Origin: Treponema sp. UBA6988
GTDB taxonomy: Bacteria; Spirochaetota; Spirochaetia; Treponematales; Treponemataceae
DNA: 6,212 nucleotides
Reading direction: 5' to 3'
NCBI GenBank assembly: GCA_002448445.1
Contig: DJYC01000024.1
Location: forward strand, 1 to 6,212
Positions 5,102-6,212 of this stretch are shown piece after piece; within the stretch, counting starts at the first letter, position 1, and each line of letters begins with the position of its first letter. The position numbers were made by a program, and so were the translations under genes. Under the pieces are notes generated by a model. It was not told where the DNA came from. It ran no database searches and saw only the letters and a program-made list of their open reading frames with translations.

Positions 5102-6121
5102 ATGCAGGATGAATTTGTCCACGTAAAGACCGCAGACCTCTTGAACAAGCTTCCAGTTTTGGCAAAAAGGGGCATAACGGAATTTTCCGTGGAAGACATT
5201 CATCTTGCAGGCAACAAGAAATTCATAGCCTCTCTTTGCAAAACAGTGCAGAGCCAGTGCCCGGGAATGTTCATATCATTTCCGGTAAACGCCGGCATAA
5301 TCGACAGGCCGCTTGTGGAGCTTCTTTCGGAGACCTACTGTTCAATAGACATTCCGCTTGAAGGAAGCGTAAAGCAGGGACAAGGCTCAACCGCACTACT
5401 CTTTGACAAAAAGCTTTATTCCACCAAGGCGGCCCTTCTTAACAATGCGGGAATTGTATTCGGTTTTTCCGCAGGCTACGGCATTCAGCCGGGGGACAGC
5501 TTTAAGGCCTTCCGCGACAGGCTGGACTTTGCACTTACGCTTTACCCCAACCACATAAACTTTCCCCAGTTTGCAGACGAAGCAGACGGCAGGTCATCTG
5601 ACAGCGCATCACCAAAGCCAACCGGAACTTATTCATCCAAGGACCTGGACTTTTCCAGAGGCATTTCTTTTGCATGCAGAACCTTCTACACTTGTGGCAG
5701 GGCTGTTCCCTGGTTCAACTCGGTAACAAAGGCACTTAAGGTTTACCCTTCGGCCTTTTTCTCCGACTTTGACGAATGGCAGCAGTGCAACAACTGTTCC
5801 TTTATTACAGACTACGTGCCGGAAGATGCTCCCCACACAGAGATAGAAAAAATGCAGCTTAGCTTTCTTTCGCAGAAGTTTGAGGAAAAGCACAAGGAGC
5901 ACCTCTTTGCGGCTGTAAAAGACTTGGTTCAGCTTAACGGGGCATTCTCCAGGGTTGCCCAGGAAGGCGAAGAGTCTATAATCCAGACTTCCTACAACCC
6001 AGACGACCTGCTTTCTCCCTACTCACAGGACATAGCGCGCTTTGCGGACAGCACGGCAATGGAAATGTGCCGGGTAAAGGTCTTTGCAGGATCTGATTCA
6101 CCAGACTACAAAATACTGTAG
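5102..6121 (+). CDS. Radical SAM barrel-like protein lacking the cluster motif
   Basis: This 339-residue protein is predicted cytoplasmic. AGGA (5091-5094) lies 7 bases before the ATG, and the gene follows asnA by 28 bases, so the two are very likely one operon. Residues 12-157 read like the later strands and helices of a radical SAM TIM barrel as found in B12-binding/radical SAM proteins: F-S-V-E-D (28-32) then a helix, M-F-I-S-F-P-V-N-A-G-I-I-D (56-68), S-I-D-I-P-L-E-G-S (81-89), G-I-V-F-G-F-S-A-G-Y (117-126) and Y-P-N-H-I-N-F-P-Q-F (148-157). The CxxxCxxC motif that binds the 4Fe-4S cluster is absent, and the protein seems to begin after the place where it would lie. Cysteines remain at C46, C53, C80 and in C229-N-N-C232. 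It may be a cluster-less accessory protein, a partial family member, or a separated half of a larger protein. The coding call is firm, the fold is inferred, and the function is unknown. Confidence 0.85.
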   Translation: MQDEFVHVKTADLLNKLPVLAKRGITEFSVEDIHLAGNKKFIASLCKTVQSQCPGMFISFPVNAGIIDRPLVELLSETYCSIDIPLEGSVKQGQGSTALLFDKKLYSTKAALLNNAGIVFGFSAGYGIQPGDSFKAFRDRLDFALTLYPNHINFPQFADEADGRSSDSASPKPTGTYSSKDLDFSRGISFACRTFYTCGRAVPWFNSVTKALKVYPSAFFSDFDEWQQCNNCSFITDYVPEDAPHTEIEKMQLSFLSQKFEEKHKEHLFAAVKDLVQLNGAFSRVAQEGEESIIQTSYNPDDLLSPYSQDIARFADSTAMEMCRVKVFAGSDSPDYKIL

Positions 6122-6212
6122 AAATACGAACAAGAACACGAAGATTAGTTTACCGACTCTCAATTTGCTAAGAATGAAAATTGGCTCTCAGCGATTTTTG
6201 CCCCGAAAAAAG

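Noticed and set aside
6195..6211. Possible terminator at the window end (TTTTT, six bases, AAAAA)
   Set aside because: The core stem is A-T only and the window stops there. No GC stem is visible, so it cannot be called from this sequence.

Overview
The window looks like a chromosomal segment of a Treponema-type spirochaete. This is an inference from three things: the paralogue types of the housekeeping genes (a type 2 GalT next to an AsnA), integron-like gene cassettes, and a GC-rich palindromic spacer in otherwise AT-rich DNA. No rRNA or other taxonomic marker is present.

The left part (1 to about 2150, with spacer to about 2397) reads as an accessory, cassette-like region. It holds three plus-strand genes, each AT-rich and without an obvious promoter: the C-terminal part or all of a BrnA-family antitoxin (8-190), an uncharacterised protein with a HicB-like segment (297-839), and an uncharacterised protein with a Cys/His metal-binding-like cluster (1198-2145). 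A 64-nt hairpin with attC-like architecture (199-262) follows the first gene. The sequence just after it (257-279) recurs in diverged form at 1158-1180, just ahead of the third gene, so both genes appear to start after the same type of junction. Between the second and third genes is a hairpin-packed GC-rich element (about 871-1100) that carries a factor-independent terminator (956-981). No integrase gene is in the window.

The right part (2398-6121) has higher GC by eye and housekeeping content. A near-consensus sigma-70-type promoter (2398-2426) lies so close to the galT ATG (2434) that the transcript should be leaderless or nearly so. galT (2434-3948) encodes UTP/UDP-glucose hexose-1-phosphate uridylyltransferase of the Leloir pathway. 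After an 87-nt spacer that can fold in competing ways comes asnA (4036-5073), the ammonia-dependent asparagine synthetase. Twenty-eight bases further on is a protein resembling part of a radical SAM barrel but lacking the iron-sulfur cluster motif (5102-6121). asnA and this last gene look co-transcribed, while co-transcription with galT is possible but unproven. The last 91 bases hold no gene.

The observations most worth checking are the cassette junctions, the leaderless galT, the cluster-less radical SAM-like protein beside asnA, and the GC-rich structured elements in the two long spacers.
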